The notes under the pieces were generated by a model. The model saw nothing but the letters and a program-made list of their open reading frames with translations. It ran no database searches and had not been told where the DNA came from. Position numbers and translations under genes: made by a program. From assembly GCA_963585895.1 (NCBI GenBank), contig OY757939.1, positions 30,454,809 through 30,518,808 on the forward strand: DNA of 64,000 bases. The letters run 5' to 3'. This document shows positions 1 to 9,996 of this stretch, one piece after another; within the stretch, counting starts at the first letter, position 1; each line of letters opens with the position of its first letter. Origin of the DNA: Sepioteuthis lessoniana (lineage: Eukaryota > Mollusca > Cephalopoda > Myopsida > Loliginidae).

Positions 1-829
1 GTTATTCTTTTTGCCTCCAGGTCACCTTGGTTTTTTTAATTCTTTTTCTATTTCTTCTATTGAACAGTGATAATTCTGCACTTCTTACTACGCCTTTGGA
101 TTTATTCAATGTTTTGTAAAGGTATACTTTTACTTTAAGGTTGTGAAACATTTTCATTTTTCGGAGAGTCCACATATTTTTTCTTTTTTCTTTGTATTAA
201 CAGTGTACTGTTTTTTAAATTTCTAATCATGTTAGGGGAGATTTTTGCAGATTGTCTCTTTTCGATAATGAAGGGGTGTATCTTCTTTGGATTTGATTAT
301 AATGTATTCTAGAAAGCTGGTGCTTTTCAGTTTGTGTTTTAGCTCATCTTCTGAGCTGAAGATGTCAGAGACATCAGAGCGGGTTTCTTTTCTGTTGTTT
401 TTTTTTAAGTATTGGGGTTTATTGATGTTTTCTATTAGAATAGTTATAAGTTTCATTGAACATGCTCCCCACCCACCAAGGAGCCCCATGTGGGGATGTA
501 CCTTGGGGAAAACCCATTCACCTAGCAACATCAAGGCTACATGTTCAGTATACTCATGCTGTTGTTTGACATTATTTTTGTCCCAGAGTTTTTGTTCCCA
601 AGATAACTAATTGCTCAGGTGCAGAAAGAGTTATGAGTCTTGATTGACCATCATCCTCATTCAGATTATAAATCTGAAAAAGAGCTGACATGACCAGCTG
701 ATTGATCGGATCGGGCTGCCGTCTAGTCGAGTCAGGGCCAAAGTGGAGTGCTGCAGGTTACACAGTCGGTATAGAACCTAAACCAGGTTTCCATCCAAGG
801 TCTTACCAGTCGTCACCCATGGAAAACAG
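1..829. other. Intergenic DNA, no gene seen
   Basis: AT-rich sequence. Overlapping short open frames exist on both strands around 232-610, but neither shows a domain, a codon pattern or a repeat relationship that I recognise, so I do not call a gene. The stretch from about 640 to 829 is less AT-rich and probably belongs to a dispersed repeat, since it leads directly into a family A fragment. Confidence 0.6.
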
Positions 830-905
830 GTGGCCTCGTTGGGGGGCGGTTTAACCCTCTGCAGAGATGCAGTCAGCATATTTTACAGTCCCAGCTAATA
901 GGGCG
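830..905 (-). repeat. Family A repeat, head fragment
   Basis: Matches the head of family A seen in full at 61.2 kb and 50.1 kb: a CCTCTGCAGAGATGCAGTCA core, then a stretch resembling ACAGTCCCAGCTAATAGGGC. Only the end opposite the stem-loop tail is present. Identification rests on comparison with the other copies in this window. Confidence 0.7.
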
Positions 906-1446
906 ACAATGAATTTGAATTTATATTAATAAATGATCAATTGTTAAAAGGTAACTTATTAAAAAGAAAAAGATTCGCATCTTAATCCCTAAATCAAATT
1001 TTTTGTTGGGGAGAGGGAGCTTTGGCTCCAGGGGTTTCTGTCAATCATTACGCAGCAATCAATGAATACATAAAAACATATCTCCCACAAAACAACAATG
1101 TGTGTTTATTGATTGGGTGCAAATAAACAGAAACATTTTATTTCAGATCAATACTCAAAGCTCCAAAACTGCTGAGTATATTTGCATAAAAGAAAAGAAT
1201 AAGCAATTGTGATTTAGAAATTGATCAATAAATATCAATACATGTGTTTGGAAATGTACTACTGCTCTTGCTGCTCTGGTTAACGATCTATTAAAGCAGC
1301 ACTGAAAGTGTGATTTGATACTTTATTGCAATAACCATCAATTCTGGGTGTGTCATCAAATTAGGTCAAATTCAATTGATTTTTATCAGTATATTTACCT
1401 GGCATACAGATGCAATTCTGTTGTGTGGGTGAGAAACAATATTAGC
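906..1446. other. AT-rich intergenic DNA, nothing recognised
   Basis: No coding similarity, tRNA-like box or LTR signature was found. A-rich runs near 960 and scattered short repeats only. Confidence 0.6.
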
Positions 1447-1580
1447 TTGGTTTCAAGAGGCCTTCTCCCAAGGCAATACCTACTTAGAAGGGTTGTTTAT
1501 TGCTCAGCACCTGAAGTGCCACAAAATGAGGAATACCGACAGGACCAAGCATTTTTTGTGATGGGCAGGTGTGTATGCCC
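1447..1580 (+). repeat. Family G repeat, strongly decayed copy
   Basis: Follows the order of the family G copy at 50.65-50.78 kb: a GAGGCC-type start, a GAAGGGTTG arm, CTCAGCACCTGAAGTGCC in place of the GC-rich hairpin GGCGCCTGAGGCGCC, then GAGGAATACCGACAGG. Many C/G to T/A changes have lowered its GC content, as expected of an old methylated copy. The open frame running through it is incidental: its peptide resembles the one in the same position at 50.7 kb only because the DNA is homologous. Confidence 0.55.
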
Positions 1581-1684
1581 TTAACTCCTCAACTATAGTA
1601 TGACTTCATTTCAAATCTGACTTTACCAATATTATTTCTTTCTATATTCTTAATCATACTAGATGACTCAGGAGTCTCTTTGGT

Positions 1685-2225
1685 TCTTTGCCCAGTCGGC
1701 TGGGGCTGTAGAATACACTGACTGCTTCTCTGCAGAGGGGTAAGACTCCCTAACGAGTGTCCTGGATATGACACTAAACAATCAGATGGTTAGGTTCCTG
1801 TAATGCAAGAGTTTTGGGGAATGCAGAGTACCCTTTCATTGCCATTGCTCCTAGGTCTACTCTGGTCCGGAGTAGTAGCACCTGATAGGGTCTTATCTAT
1901 GAGTCAAATAGAACTAAACTGTGTACTTATGCTAAACTAAATTGCTTGAAATAGATCTGTTTTGAAATTCAAACTGTGCACTTATGCTAAACTGAATTGA
2001 TTGAAATGGAACTGTTTTGACATTTAACTGAGAGTAAACAACAACTATACTTATACTAAACTGAATTGTTGGAATTAGAACTGTTTGACTAAACTGAATA
2101 GCTTAAAATAGATATGTTTTGCCAATTAAACTATGTACTTATGCTAAACTGAATTGTTAGAAATAGAACTGTTTACTTGTATAAAAATTGATTTGGCATT
2201 AAATAACATACAAAGGTTTATATTC
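1685..2225 (+). repeat. Family A repeat, long copy with internal tandem array
   Basis: Starts with GGCTGGGGCTGTAGAATACA, has the CTGCAGAGGGGTAAGA block, the GTGTCCTGGATATGACAC block and the TCTACTCTGGTCCGGAGTAG block, and ends near GGCATTAAATAACATAC, the remains of the tail stem-loop. Between about 1912 and 2172 a unit of roughly 60 bp (ACTTATGCTAAACTGAATTG and neighbours) is repeated four to five times, so this copy has expanded internally. Confidence 0.8.
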
Positions 2226-2475
2226 CATAAAACCCCAAAAAACAAACTATTGGGTTCTTTTTGTAATGGCAATCCATGATGATATAGATACTTCTATTTA
2301 GGAAGGAGTGAAGGGTTCTAATTAGCATTTTATGATCATCCTCTTATTATATGGGGGATTTAGATAATTAAAAAATGACAGTATGAAAGCAGATTTCACA
2401 AAATTATCATCAGTTGCAAGTTGGATAGGAAATTGCTTTTTTCTCTAATTTAGAGAATTGTTAATGTATTTCTCT

Positions 2476-2572
2476 TGTTATGATGTGTATATATTGCAGA
2501 GTAGATGGTGACTGGCAAATAAGATTAGTTCAGCCAGTTGGTATTGGATTACTGCTTTTATGGGTATGTAGA
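2476..2572 (-). repeat. 3' LTR remnant of the ancient Gypsy element
   Basis: About 95 bp align with 8483-8580: both start TGTTATG, continue through GCAGAGTAGATG / GCAGAGTGGATG and share AATAAGATTAG. Read on the minus strand this is the LTR 3' end, closing in ...CA. Homology beyond about 2572 is lost. A (CT) run at 2648-2664 lies just inside. Confidence 0.65.
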
Positions 2573-3249
2573 GATTACATCCCTTAACTTCTAAAATAAT
2601 ACTTCTAATGGCCACAAGGTAATATAAAATATGCCGCAAATCGAAACTCTCTCTCTCTCTCTCTCCTTCTTCATTCCTGCCTCGACAACCAGAAAGCACG
2701 CACAAGTGTGGGTGTCATCCGTTGGGAAAAGGAACTTTGGCCCGACAAACCTCGTCTCAAACCATGCACGGTATCATGCTTTGACGTAAGTCTCCATCCA
2801 ACAACTTTCATTCTATAAAGGACTCTTCAACTGTTAGATAGGACTTTCTCTCTATAAAGTATTCTTAATATTTTATGTAATTCCTGTATCTTTTCTTTTG
2901 AATTTGCTCAGGCAATAAATATGTGGTTAATTCTTCGTGAATTGTTATATCTTGTTTGGCATGAGAAAATGTTAAACCGTAACACATTTCTTCTGCTACA
3001 AGTGTCCGAATTGCGTTCCTCATTCTCTAATGATTGTGGCGGTGAGTTTTGGTACTCAGATACAACAAATATATGAAGACCAACTTTCAAATTGTCGATA
3101 CTATAGACCACTAGATCCTATCTCACTGGTGCATCTAATTTACATACGATATTACACCTCCCTGGACCTCGGAGGTCGTATTCCCTTGATTGCTCTTGTG
3201 CAACCCCTGATTATTTTCAGGAAGATGTGTAGTTTGCTTTCATGTCTTT

Positions 3250-4110
3250 CTTAGTTTCTTTCTATGGGTGATCTACGTATAAGTTCATTTCTTTCGTCAG
3301 TCGCTTTGACTGGTTCATTATCACTTTCTTTCATACCTTGCTCTGTTTCACTGAGGAAATCATAGGTCACCTGTTTTTCATTTCCCAATTCTTCCTCCAT
3401 TTTTTCGGGTTTGATTCTGGATCTAAACTGATCCGCATGGACCAAAGTGTGTTGCCCATTTTCTCTAATATTGCTGTGTTATGTCCTTTTTGTAATTGGA
3501 ATTTTGCTTTTTCTGGATTTGATTCCTTATCTTTTTTTTATACCAAACATTTTCTTTTGTTGAAAATGATATGTGTATGGATGATCTGGTTTGTCTCCCC
3601 ATTAACGAAGACGGACTGTTTTCTTCCTGCATGAAAAATTGTTCGGTAACTTAGGAGCAATCTGGGTAGATAGGCTTCTATGTTTTCATTAAATCGAGAA
3701 AATCCTTTTGGCCCAATTTTTACAGCTTGCATTATTCTTTCTGCAATCCCATTAGATTCAGGGTGTTGTCGTGTATGGGAGGGATCCAATACGTTTTAGT
3801 CATGAACAAAGATTCTCGTCACAAAATTCTGGCGCATTGTTTGTGACAATCATTTTGAGTACTCCGTTTCTTGAGAATAGTTGGTTTTTCTTTCCATTAC
3901 TTTACTTTCATTCTGAAAATGAGTCCATTAGTATTAAGAATAAGCCTATATCTTTGACGTGCATATGATCTATGCTTTTTTTTCTTTGGGCCATGAGTGA
4001 ACTTTGGTTGGATTAAATTTTTTTATTTCAGTACATTTTAGGCATCTTTTCATATTATCTACTTCTTTCAAATACACCGCCTACCAGGCTTGCAACATTA
4101 ACCTTTTTTG
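3250..4110 (-). pseudogene. Gypsy integrase remnant
   Basis: On the minus strand a CxxC zinc-finger half (RCLKC) reads at about 4.05 kb. A core segment at about 3.8 kb reads TNNAPEF, where active integrases have TDN, so the second catalytic aspartate looks changed to asparagine. HPESNGIAER, carrying the region of the third catalytic residue, follows at about 3.75 kb. A C-terminal VHADQFR motif, typical of the end of Gypsy integrases, reads near 3.44 kb. The open stretches 3538-3789 and 3251-3445 are the best preserved parts. Stops and frame changes between them make it inactive. Confidence 0.8.
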
Positions 4111-4150
4111 CATTGCATTATACCAAAATTTACATTATCACGTATACTCT

Positions 4151-4700
4151 TCAATATGTTCTTTCTAAGGTACTAAGTACTGGAGGTACTATTATGTGTC
4201 TAATGCATATAATATTCTTCTCTGTGGTTAGTATATATCTCTCTTCTTTGAAGGATCTATCATTGAGCAATTGCTCCATATATTTATCATTATTTTCTCT
4301 AATATCTTGTTTAATACAGGGTCTAGTTTCTATTCTGTGTGGATTTAAGGACAAAATGTCCGTTTCCACCCAGTGTAGTGTTTTGTCTTTTACATTTTCG
4401 GGACTTTCTACCTTTTCATTATCAAACTCTAGTCTGCATATAGAATTGTGTTTCGTTTAACGTACATTATGTCAAAATCGAGTGACATAAGTTTAATTGC
4501 CCATCTTAAAATTCTCGAAGATGTAACCCTTGGTAATTCTTTTCTGGGATTAAATATGAATCCAAACGGGTTATGGTTCAAGTTTAGTAAAAATTTCCGT
4601 CCAAAAAAAGAAGTGCTCCACACCCTTTCCGTACTTCTTTTTCAGTATTTGAGTATTTTCTTTCTACTGCCATTAACTTTCTTGACAAGTACATTACTTA
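4151..4700 (-). pseudogene. Gypsy RNase H and linker remnant
   Basis: Minus-strand translation includes FIFNPRKELPRVTSSRILRW and DFDIMYVKRNTILYAD, the C-terminal half of a Ty3/Gypsy RNase H (usual context ...TDHKPL...RWAL...YVKGN...DALSR). The conserved DH before the loop reads NH. The adjoining ORF at 4151-4369 continues the linker toward the integrase. No full RNase H frame survives. Confidence 0.75.
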
Positions 4701-4839
4701 GTGACCTTCTTGTGATATGATTGCTGCTACGACATGTTCACTTGCTTTTGTGTTTAGTGTTACTTCTTTCTTTGGATCAGAGATTTTTATTATTATTATT
4801 ATTATTATTTTATTTTATTTTTTTTTGTAGTATCTTTTT

Positions 4840-5590
4840 CAATGTTGCAAAAGCAATAATTTGTCTTTGCATCCAGTTAAACTCAACGTTCTTTCTGAGT
4901 AACTTTGCGAACGATTCTATCAGGCCACTGTATCTGGGTAGATACTTACTATAAAAATTTGTAAGTCCCAAAAAGGATTCCAATCCTTTTTTGTTTCTTG
5001 GTGAGGACTGCTATTTTCTCGGTTAGTCTTTCATCAGGTGATATTCCATCCTTTGATATTTGACATTGTAAATATGATACCTTATCACAGTTTAGTTCGC
5101 ATTTGTCTTTGTTTATAGTCATAGCTGCTTCGTTTAACTCCTTCAAAATTTGCTCTGTTTTGTGTTTCGATTCTTTTTTTAATGGACGCTCCCACACATA
5201 TTGTCTTGATATATTTTTTCCCTTTACTTTAAAAAAATTTTCACTTGCTTCTTAAAATATATGGTTAAAATATATAAGTCTTCATACCAAACAGCAGAGA
5301 AATCCACCTTAGCAAGCCTATAGGGATGTTTATAATGGTGATTTCCTAAAATTACTCAGCAATTTCAATTTGATTGTATACTGATTTAAGATCTACCTTT
5401 GCAAAATATTTCATACTTGGTAATTCATGGCTTGCAGTTTCAATATCTGGCAACGGAAACGAGTCTGAGAATATTTGGTGAGGCACCCCCATCTTGTAGC
5501 TTAGCACATTTTCTTCAATTCCCATCATGTTTTCTTCTGGAAATAATCAGCGAAGCCCAATGACTACCACACTAGGGAGCTTTTCACTGT
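4840..5590 (-). pseudogene. Gypsy reverse transcriptase remnant
   Basis: The minus strand shows FAKVDLKSVYNQIEI at about 5.4 kb, the RT motif that carries the first catalytic Asp. Then come EAAMTINKDKCELNCDKVSY and QISKDGISPDERLTEKI (about 5.1-5.0 kb) from the region after the active site, and a connection-like YLPRYSGLIESFAKLLRKN at about 4.9 kb. The YxDD box itself is not legible. Several stops and indels interrupt it, for example between 5.2 and 5.4 kb. Confidence 0.8.
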
Positions 5591-5989
5591 ATTCCTTGCG
5601 GTATCATTTTTTAAAATTTGGCCACTACCATATGTAGGATATGAATTGTTAACTTTCTAGATTCCACATATATCTTGGGTGATAGTTTTCCTTTAAACGA
5701 ATGTTTGCCTAGCAACCTCCTATCAATCCAATGTTATTTTCTTCTGCTTTCATACAGTTAATCAGCAGTGGTATCCAATTTCAACATGTCAATTGCTAAT
5801 TATCAATGATTTTTAATACATGCTACTACCGTGATGGGAATCATTTCGAGGCATATTTTTGTTTAAAATGTCCCTTCAAAATTCCTCATTATTTTAATTA
5901 CAGCTCCGTCAAATTGCTTCAACAAGAGATAGTCTTTCTCAAATCCATTTTGCCCACTTTTCTTTCTGAAGTTTCTTGATATCAAAGTG

Positions 5990-6242
5990 ACATCCCCCCA
6001 CCCGTATCAACTTGTACGTGAAAAATTATACCATTCAACTTTATTTTTCTCTGGTCCTGGAATATTGAATATATTTCGGTATTTTCTGTTGGAGAGTCTC
6101 TGCCTTCTACCCTTACTATTCTTCTCTTGTAATTGCATACTACCTAAAAATGATCTTTCTTCTTGCAGTTTGAACATATTTTTCCAAGAGCTGGATATTT
6201 ATTCTAATTCCTCTCATTTCCTTGCCACAATATTTGCATTTG
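5990..6242 (-). pseudogene. Gypsy gag/protease region, decayed
   Basis: Just before the LINE junction the minus strand encodes a zinc-knuckle-like KCKYCGKE. The remainder toward 5.6 kb should be the protease linker by position, but I cannot identify a DSG/DTG site. This is the half of gag-pol separated from the gag N-terminal part by the LINE insertion. Confidence 0.45.
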
Positions 6243-7937
6243 ATCGGTGGAAGATAGGCAATCTAGGATAGCATAGCAAACGATAAACAAAGTGAGCAGA
6301 AGGAAGAGCACTACAAAAGCCAAACTGAAAGCTACCAACCAACAAGGACGAATAAAACTGGAAACATCATTTCGAGAATCTACTAGGCAAGCCACCGAAA
6401 GTTGCACATGAACCAATCACGAGAATTATTAGTAAGCAATTAGACATCAAACTTGGACCGTTTATTTTAGAAGAACTAGACTCAGTACTTAGAAAAATTA
6501 GAAATAGAAAAACCCCAGGGCTTGATGTAATTCGACGACATACTGCTCCGACACTGTAATGCAGCTTATAATCAAAACCCGATAGACAGATGGATGAAGG
6601 GATGCATACTCCCTTTCTCTAAAAAGGGCGACCTCGGATTAGCCAAGAACTACCGAGGTATAACACTTACATCCATAGCAGCCAAAATATACAATGCCCT
6701 ACTACGCAATCGCATAGAACCCAAAATTGACAACATTCTTAGGAAGAACCAAAATGGCTTCCGGAGAAATAGATCCACGACCTCACAAATATTGACCATC
6801 CGTAGAATCCTTGAAGGCATACGGGCAAAAAACCTATAGGCGACAATACTATTTGTTGACTTTACCAAGGCTTTTGATTCCATTCACAGAGGGAAGATGG
6901 AACAAATTCTACAAGCATACAGTGTACCAAAAGAGACTGTCACAGCAATAACGATTCTTTATAGAAACACCAAAGTGAAAGTATGTTCACCAAATGGAGA
7001 CACAGAATACTTCGACATTTAGCAGTAGTACTACAAGGGGACATGCTAGCCCCATACCTCTTTATCATCTGCCTAGACTACATGCTTAGAACATTGATTG
7101 ATAAAATCAAAGAAAACAGCTTTGAGCTGACAAGGAAAAGAAGCAGAAGGTACCCCGCAAAAAACAGTTACCGATGCCGACTACGCCGATGACATAGCGC
7201 TTCTGTCAAATACACCCGCCAAAGCCGAAACCCAACTGCATAGTCTGGAACGAGCCGCTACAGGCATTGGCCTCCATGTCAATGCACACAAAACGGAATA
7301 TATGTGCTTTAATCAAACAGACGACATTTCCACACTAAACGGTAGCTCTCTGAAACTAGTGAACAAGTTTACCTACCTAGGAAGCAGTTTTTCATCAACC
7401 GAGACAGACATCGACACGCCACTAGCAAAAGCATGGACAGCTATTAATAGGTTATCGGTCATATGGAAGTCAGACCTGACCGATAAAATGAAACGCAGTT
7501 TCTTCCAAGCAGCGGTCGTGTCGATACTGCTGTATAGATGCACTACATGGACGCTAACGAAACGGATGGAGAAAAAGCTTGACGACAACTACACAAGAAT
7601 GCTGCGAGCAATACTGAACAAGTCCTGGAGGCAACACCCCACAAAGCAGCAGCTATACGGCCACCTACCACCCATCACGAAAACTATCAAAGTTAGACGT
7701 ACCAGACATGTAGGACACTGCTGGAGAAGTAGGGATGAGCTCATAAGTGATGTACTCCTTTGGACACTTTCACATGGCTGAGCAAAGTCAGGGCGACCAG
7801 CTCGCACCTACATTTAGCAGCTATGTGAGGATACAGGGTGTAGCCCTGTGGACCTGCCGGAAGCGATGAACGATAGGGATAGGTGGCAAGAGAGGGTCAA
7901 GGGATATCCGCGCTGATGGCACAACAAGATGATGATG
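6243..7937 (+). mobile_element. RTE-like LINE, 5'-truncated, decayed, inserted in the Gypsy element
   Basis: Closely related to the minus-strand LINE at 23.8-25.9 kb. Recognisable pieces are KKGDLGLAKNYRGITLTS, NQNGFRRNRSTTSQILTIRR, a VDFTKAFDSIH block, LQGD, DADYADD (in a shifted frame near 7.17 kb) and the C-terminal KFTYLGSS...RHVGHCWR segment (7302-7781). It lacks the endonuclease and RT start, has frameshifts at about 6.4, 7.0 and 7.18 kb, and ends in a short (GAT)n tail at 7927-7937, a usual 3' end for RTE-type elements. Confidence 0.85.
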
Positions 7938-8470
7938 ATTTGTTGGTTGAGTTCTGTAATCAATAGTTGTAAAAATTCTATGCTCACTTCTAAATTCAAG
8001 TTACATATCTCTAACCTTTCAAGTATTTTGTGTTTGTGCAATTGTGATATGTCCTGCATATTCTATTAATCTGAGTAGGTTCATAATCCTTCATAATCAT
8101 GTCTTTTATTCCCAGTTCTTCAAATTCACAATATTTAGATGTCTCCTTAATCTGCACACGGTATAATAGATTCTTTTAGGTCCGGTGTAGTTTCCATGAA
8201 TTTAGTCATCTCAGCGACTGTCTTTTATTTTTTGTATATTTTTCTTAATCATTCTAACAATTCCTTCGTAAGTTAATTCTTCTACTTCTCCTGAGTAAGT
8301 CATTGTCGATATTTTCTTCACAGCTTCATAGCCTACTGTAAACAGAAATAGGTCAATGACTTCATTCTCTCCTCCGTTAGCTTTTTCGCCTTTTAATTTC
8401 TTGATCTTTGCCAACGCTGCGAAATATTTGATCCATGTTTCTATATGCTCCGGTTCGTCCAGGCTTCAAT
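7938..8470 (-). pseudogene. Gypsy gag N-terminal region
   Basis: The minus strand encodes a capsid-like segment, best open at 8211-8414 (FLFTVGYEAVKKISTM, YEGIVRMIKKNIQK). This resembles the helical domain of Gypsy gag in which the length of a retro-gag peptide is spent on charged helices. It begins just after the PBS, as gag should, and decays toward 7.94 kb where the LINE interrupts it. Assignment depends on position and on the downstream pol remnants more than on a motif. Confidence 0.6.
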
Positions 8471-8481
8471 CGGCGGCGCCA
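8464..8481 (-). promoter_or_regulatory. Primer binding site of the ancient Gypsy element
   Basis: On the minus strand TGGCGCCGCCGATTGAAG starts one base after the LTR end. TGGCGCC is complementary to a tRNA 3' end GGCGCCA. I do not assign the primer tRNA. Confidence 0.55.
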
Positions 8482-8482
8482 T

Positions 8483-8600
8483 TGTTATGTGTAAATCTCG
8501 CAGAGTGGATGTTGATTGGCTAATAAGATTAGCTCAGCTGGTTGATATTGGGGTACTAGTTTCATGGGTGCATCTAATTTACGACAACAGCTCTCATAAA
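8483..8600 (-). repeat. 5' LTR remnant of the ancient Gypsy element
   Basis: Shares its first ~95 bp with 2476-2572 and abuts the PBS. The far end of the LTR is not determined because the partner LTR has diverged. Confidence 0.6.
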
Positions 8601-9372
8601 AATCTTGCTATGATGTGCTATTTTTAATGGGTTGCGATTTGATACATATATAGAAACAAAGACTTTTAGTAATATATAGATATTTTATTGCTAAAAAGTG
8701 CATCACCAATCCAAAACATGTAGAAAGCTTTTGTTTATTCTGAAGAAAATAAACTTTTATCATCATCACCATCATAACAATGTGTTGAAAAAATAAACAT
8801 CCACTTCTTTTTGTTATTAGTCATTTTGGTTTGAAATAAAATAAAAAATGACCAACATAACCAATTTTCAATATTGACTTCCACACAGAATATAGAAATA
8901 AGAAAGAAAGAAAATCAAGACAAATCCCCTCCCTCTCTCTTTTCAGTCCTCCTTCTTTTTTACCCACTTAAATAACTTCATTCACCCATAGAGGAGAATA
9001 AAAACATTTAGAGAAAAAGAAAGCGCTGCCTGCACACTACTCTAGTTTTCATAATCCTACCCATCAACCCATAATTCATTTCGCTTCTGTCCTCCTCGCC
9101 AATGTTATAGTAAAATGCATCAAATATCTTCTGATTCATCCACTTAACTCTTCACACACTAAACACAGACCCACAGACATCGACACTGTAGAAGAAAATA
9201 ACAGCTACCGGATGTTGACCCAACAACGGTCAGTGTCAAACTGAGAAAATCATGGCTTCTGCGCATAGGCTCCGTGCATAGTCTATCCAAAATCCCCAGA
9301 AAATTCTCAGTTATAAAAAAAAGTATACTTTTCAACCAATCATATTTTTTCCACAAGTAGCATTTTCTGGAG
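8601..9372. other. AT-rich intergenic DNA, nothing recognised
   Basis: Short homopurine and CT-rich runs (8900-8945) and no recognisable coding or RNA feature. It ends at the target-site duplication of the LTR element that follows. Confidence 0.6.
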
Positions 9373-9376
9373 CTGG

Positions 9377-9976
9377 TGTAGCACTATGTGGGTAGGCCGC
9401 CAAAGCAGACGAGTCTGTTTTGGCGCGAAACCAGACAAAGGATTTTTGGACATGAAATCTCGCCGTATCCGGAAGTGGTAAGGGGACGCGAATGAGAGTT
9501 GACGACGCGACCGAGCAGAGAGGGCAGTTGGCGGCTGGAGAGCAGAGAGGGCAGTTGGCGGCTGGAGAGCAGAGAGGCGAACAGCAGAAGTTGGCGTGGA
9601 AGAACGGACAGGGGCAGTCAACACCAGACACCGGAGCAGAGAGGCGAGGCAGCATGGGATAGGGTCCAGCGAGAGTGAGTCAAGATGAGTCTGATACCAG
9701 TAGCATTGTGGAATTTTCGCTAGTAACCCACGCTAGCGATAGTCCGCACATGCATATAGTGTTGCAATACCTTCCTCTGCTCTTGGTTAACCCCAAGTTT
9801 GTTCGTGTTTGTTCGTCTGTCCTTCTATTTTCTCCGTTCCCTCGATCGTATTCTTGTGTGGTGGCAAGAAATGTGCGTTACGCCCTCGAACCACTAGTTG
9901 ATCACCGGCCGGCTAAGAAGTGGAATGGTTAGAAGACAGAGATAATGTGGTGGGGGTGAGGGGGTAGCGTTTTACA
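9377..9976 (+). repeat. 5' LTR of the non-autonomous element
   Basis: 600 bp with TG...CA ends. Contains two full copies of a 27-bp unit (AGGGCAGTTGGCGGCTGG core) starting at 9521 and 9548. It has about 15 extra bases after position ~9450 that are absent from the 3' LTR. An 85-codon open frame (9675-9932) recurs in the other LTR, but it lies wholly in the LTR and has no recognisable domain, so I do not call it a gene. Confidence 0.9.
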
Positions 9977-9978
9977 AA

Positions 9979-9996
9979 TGGTGCCGTTGACCAGAG
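9979..9996 (+). promoter_or_regulatory. Primer binding site
   Basis: TGGTGCCGTTGACCAGAG begins two bases after the LTR. TGGTGCCG would pair with a tRNA 3' end CGGCACCA. Primer identity not assigned. Confidence 0.65.

Larger units (their letters stand above)
2476..8600 (-). mobile_element. Ancient Ty3/Gypsy LTR retrotransposon, decayed, with nested LINE
   Basis: Read on the minus strand the order is LTR remnant, PBS, gag (8.47-7.94 kb), zinc-knuckle region (about 6.2 kb), RT (5.6-4.9 kb), RNase H (about 4.7-4.4 kb), integrase (about 4.1-3.25 kb), LTR remnant (from about 2.57 down to 2.48 kb). This is the standard Gypsy order. The gag region is split by a plus-strand LINE (6.24-7.94 kb). All reading frames carry stops and frameshifts. 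The outer end at 2476 is set by homology between the two LTR remnants. The other outer end, near 8.6 kb, is only approximate. Confidence 0.8.

Noticed and set aside
6232-7942. ATTTG as a target-site duplication of the nested LINE
   Set aside because: Five bases in AT-rich DNA match too easily by chance, and the 5' truncation point is uncertain.
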